28,435 bases of DNA from DASYAE01 sp036501535. Lineage in GTDB: Bacteria; Actinomycetota; Actinomycetes; Streptomycetales; Catenulisporaceae. A model generated the notes under the pieces. That model was given only the letters and a program-made list of their open reading frames with translations, did not search any database and was not told the DNA's origin. Numbering within the stretch: the first letter of the stretch is position 1; each line of letters opens with the position of its first letter. This document shows, piece after piece, positions 27,794-28,435 of this stretch. The stretch lies in assembly GCA_036501535.1 (NCBI GenBank), contig DASYAE010000006.1, positions 1-28,435 on the forward strand, in the 5' to 3' direction. A program made the position numbers and the translations under genes.

Positions 27794-27819
27794 CGGACCG
27801 GCCGGCCCGCGGGCTGCTT

Positions 27820-27873
27820 CAGGCCGCCGCTCCCAGCACTGACCAACACAGTGCAGTCGGGAGCGGCGGCCTG
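27820..27873. terminator. Strong two-tier bidirectional terminator
   Basis: The outer stem is a perfect 15 bp: CAGGCCGCCGCTCCC (27820-27834) with GGGAGCGGCGGCCTG (27859-27873). The inner stem is GCACTG (27836-27841) with CAGTGC (27849-27854) around a 7-nt loop. It lies between the convergent pump gene (ends 27793) and the gene ending at 27901. Confidence 0.88.
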
Positions 27874-27900
27874 ACGCTGCGTGACCTGGGACCATGTCAG

Positions 27901-28435
27901 TCAGGGCGAGGGGAACTGGCAAAATCGGTCAAGGTCGTCCAGGTTCTGCTGCAACTGCTGGGCCGGTACGAGAGTGGTCGTGTAGGACTGGAGTTGCTGG
28001 ATGTAGAGCAGCGTGTCGCTGTAGATCGCGTTGAGCGTGACCTTGAGCTGCGGGTTCTTCGCCTTGCCGGCGGCGTTGTGTATCTGTGTGGCCGCATTGT
28101 CCAGTTTGGCGGAGTCCACGCTGGCGTCCTGGATCACGGTCGCGGGCGCCTTCGCCGCCGCGCAGCCCGGATCGGGCGGCGCCGGCGCGATCCTGAGCGA
28201 GCTGACGAGGACGAAGGTCACGACGCCGAGGACGACGCCGCACAGCAGGCCGAGGATCGCGGTGGTCCTGCCCTCGCCGCCGCAGGAACGCGACCTGACC
28301 AGGGCGATCACCGAGAGGACCAGGCCGACCGGCCAGACCAGGATCGCCAGCACGAGCCCCGGACCGGCGTAGCCGTTCGACCGCCGCCTCAGGGCTATCG
28401 GCGCGACGGCGTCGGCCTCGTCCGGCGCCGGCTTC
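27901..28435 (-). CDS. Membrane protein with DUF4190-like hydrophobic pair (5' end outside window)
   Basis: The frame stays open to the right edge, so the N-terminus is missing. At least 177 residues are seen. A polar stretch with LRRRSNGYAGPG precedes two membrane helices (LVLAILVWPVGLVLSVIALV and AILGLLCGVVLGVVTFVLV), separated by the short basic loop RSRSCGGEGR, the layout of actinobacterial DUF4190-type small membrane proteins. The remaining ~95 residues should be outside: PAPPDPGCAAAKAP, then a helical, Gln-rich segment (IYSDTLLYIQQLQSYTTT) ending CQFPSP; two Cys may form a disulfide. Function unknown. A GTG at 28353 is possible as an internal start but would cut into the first helix. 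Confidence 0.7.
   Translation of the reverse strand, partial: KPAPDEADAVAPIALRRRSNGYAGPGLVLAILVWPVGLVLSVIALVRSRSCGGEGRTTAILGLLCGVVLGVVTFVLVSSLRIAPAPPDPGCAAAKAPATVIQDASVDSAKLDNAATQIHNAAGKAKNPQLKVTLNAIYSDTLLYIQQLQSYTTTLVPAQQLQQNLDDLDRFCQFPSP

Noticed and set aside
1..28435. Mobile element, prophage, CRISPR array or tRNA
   Set aside because: No transposase, integrase, regular spaced repeats or tRNA-like cloverleaf was seen on either strand; gene content and base composition look uniform.

Overview
The window is very GC-rich (about 70% by eye), with strong G/C at third codon positions, GTG and TTG starts and several leaderless-type promoters. Its gene set includes glnE beside a GlnA2-type synthetase, a long LCP protein, a GOLPH3-like protein and DHA2 efflux pumps. 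This points to a filamentous high-GC actinomycete (Streptomyces, Streptacidiphilus or Catenulispora relatives); I cannot name the genus from the sequence alone. It reads as ordinary chromosome. I see no transposase, integrase, phage gene, CRISPR array or tRNA.

Layout. 1-138: the 3' end of a 5S rRNA gene and its terminator, so an rrn operon ends at the left edge. 237/246-8143: a nitrogen block with a GlnA2-type glutamine synthetase-like enzyme and GlnE, the adenylyltransferase of glutamine synthetase. Between them lie an exported phosphoesterase and a TetR regulator with an unusual Pro/Gln-rich arm. 8242-9549: two small conserved actinobacterial genes on the minus strand. 9674-15241: a minus-strand acyl-CoA catabolic operon (biotin-dependent carboxylase beta, then alpha, HMG-CoA lyase, acyl-CoA dehydrogenase) with the content of a leucine-degradation cluster, but with no methylglutaconyl-CoA hydratase. 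15591-20273: cell-surface functions, namely an LCP cell-wall ligase, an isochorismatase-like hydrolase, a membrane protein with a degenerate potassium-channel-like pore, and a secreted SGNH hydrolase with a probable TTG start. 20396-22746: a TetR-DHA2 efflux pair with two near-identical palindromic operators and a perfect CRP-type palindrome upstream. 23051-25203: an AlkZ-like DNA glycosylase divergent from a GOLPH3/GPP34 protein. 25223-27793: a WYL regulator divergent from a second DHA2 pump, with an inverted repeat centred between the two promoters. 27901-28435: a membrane protein cut by the right edge.

How the genes work together. GlnE and the GlnA2-like enzyme belong to glutamate/ammonium (and probably polyamine) nitrogen metabolism. 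The four-gene operon should take an acyl-CoA through dehydrogenation and biotin-dependent carboxylation, and after hydration elsewhere cleave HMG-CoA to acetoacetate and acetyl-CoA. Two efflux pumps each have their own local regulator and recognisable operator. Several genes (tetR at 4428, glnE, the AlkZ-like gene, the GPP34 gene, the WYL gene and the second pump) have a TANNNT hexamer ending 6-7 nt before the start codon and no good ribosome-binding site. They are probably transcribed as leaderless mRNAs. The most noteworthy observations are these leaderless pairs, the centred operator at 26214-26238, the CRP-like site at 22968-22985, the acyl-CoA dehydrogenase active-site pattern, and the degenerate channel-like protein. 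I did not find a clear, wholly new multi-gene system.
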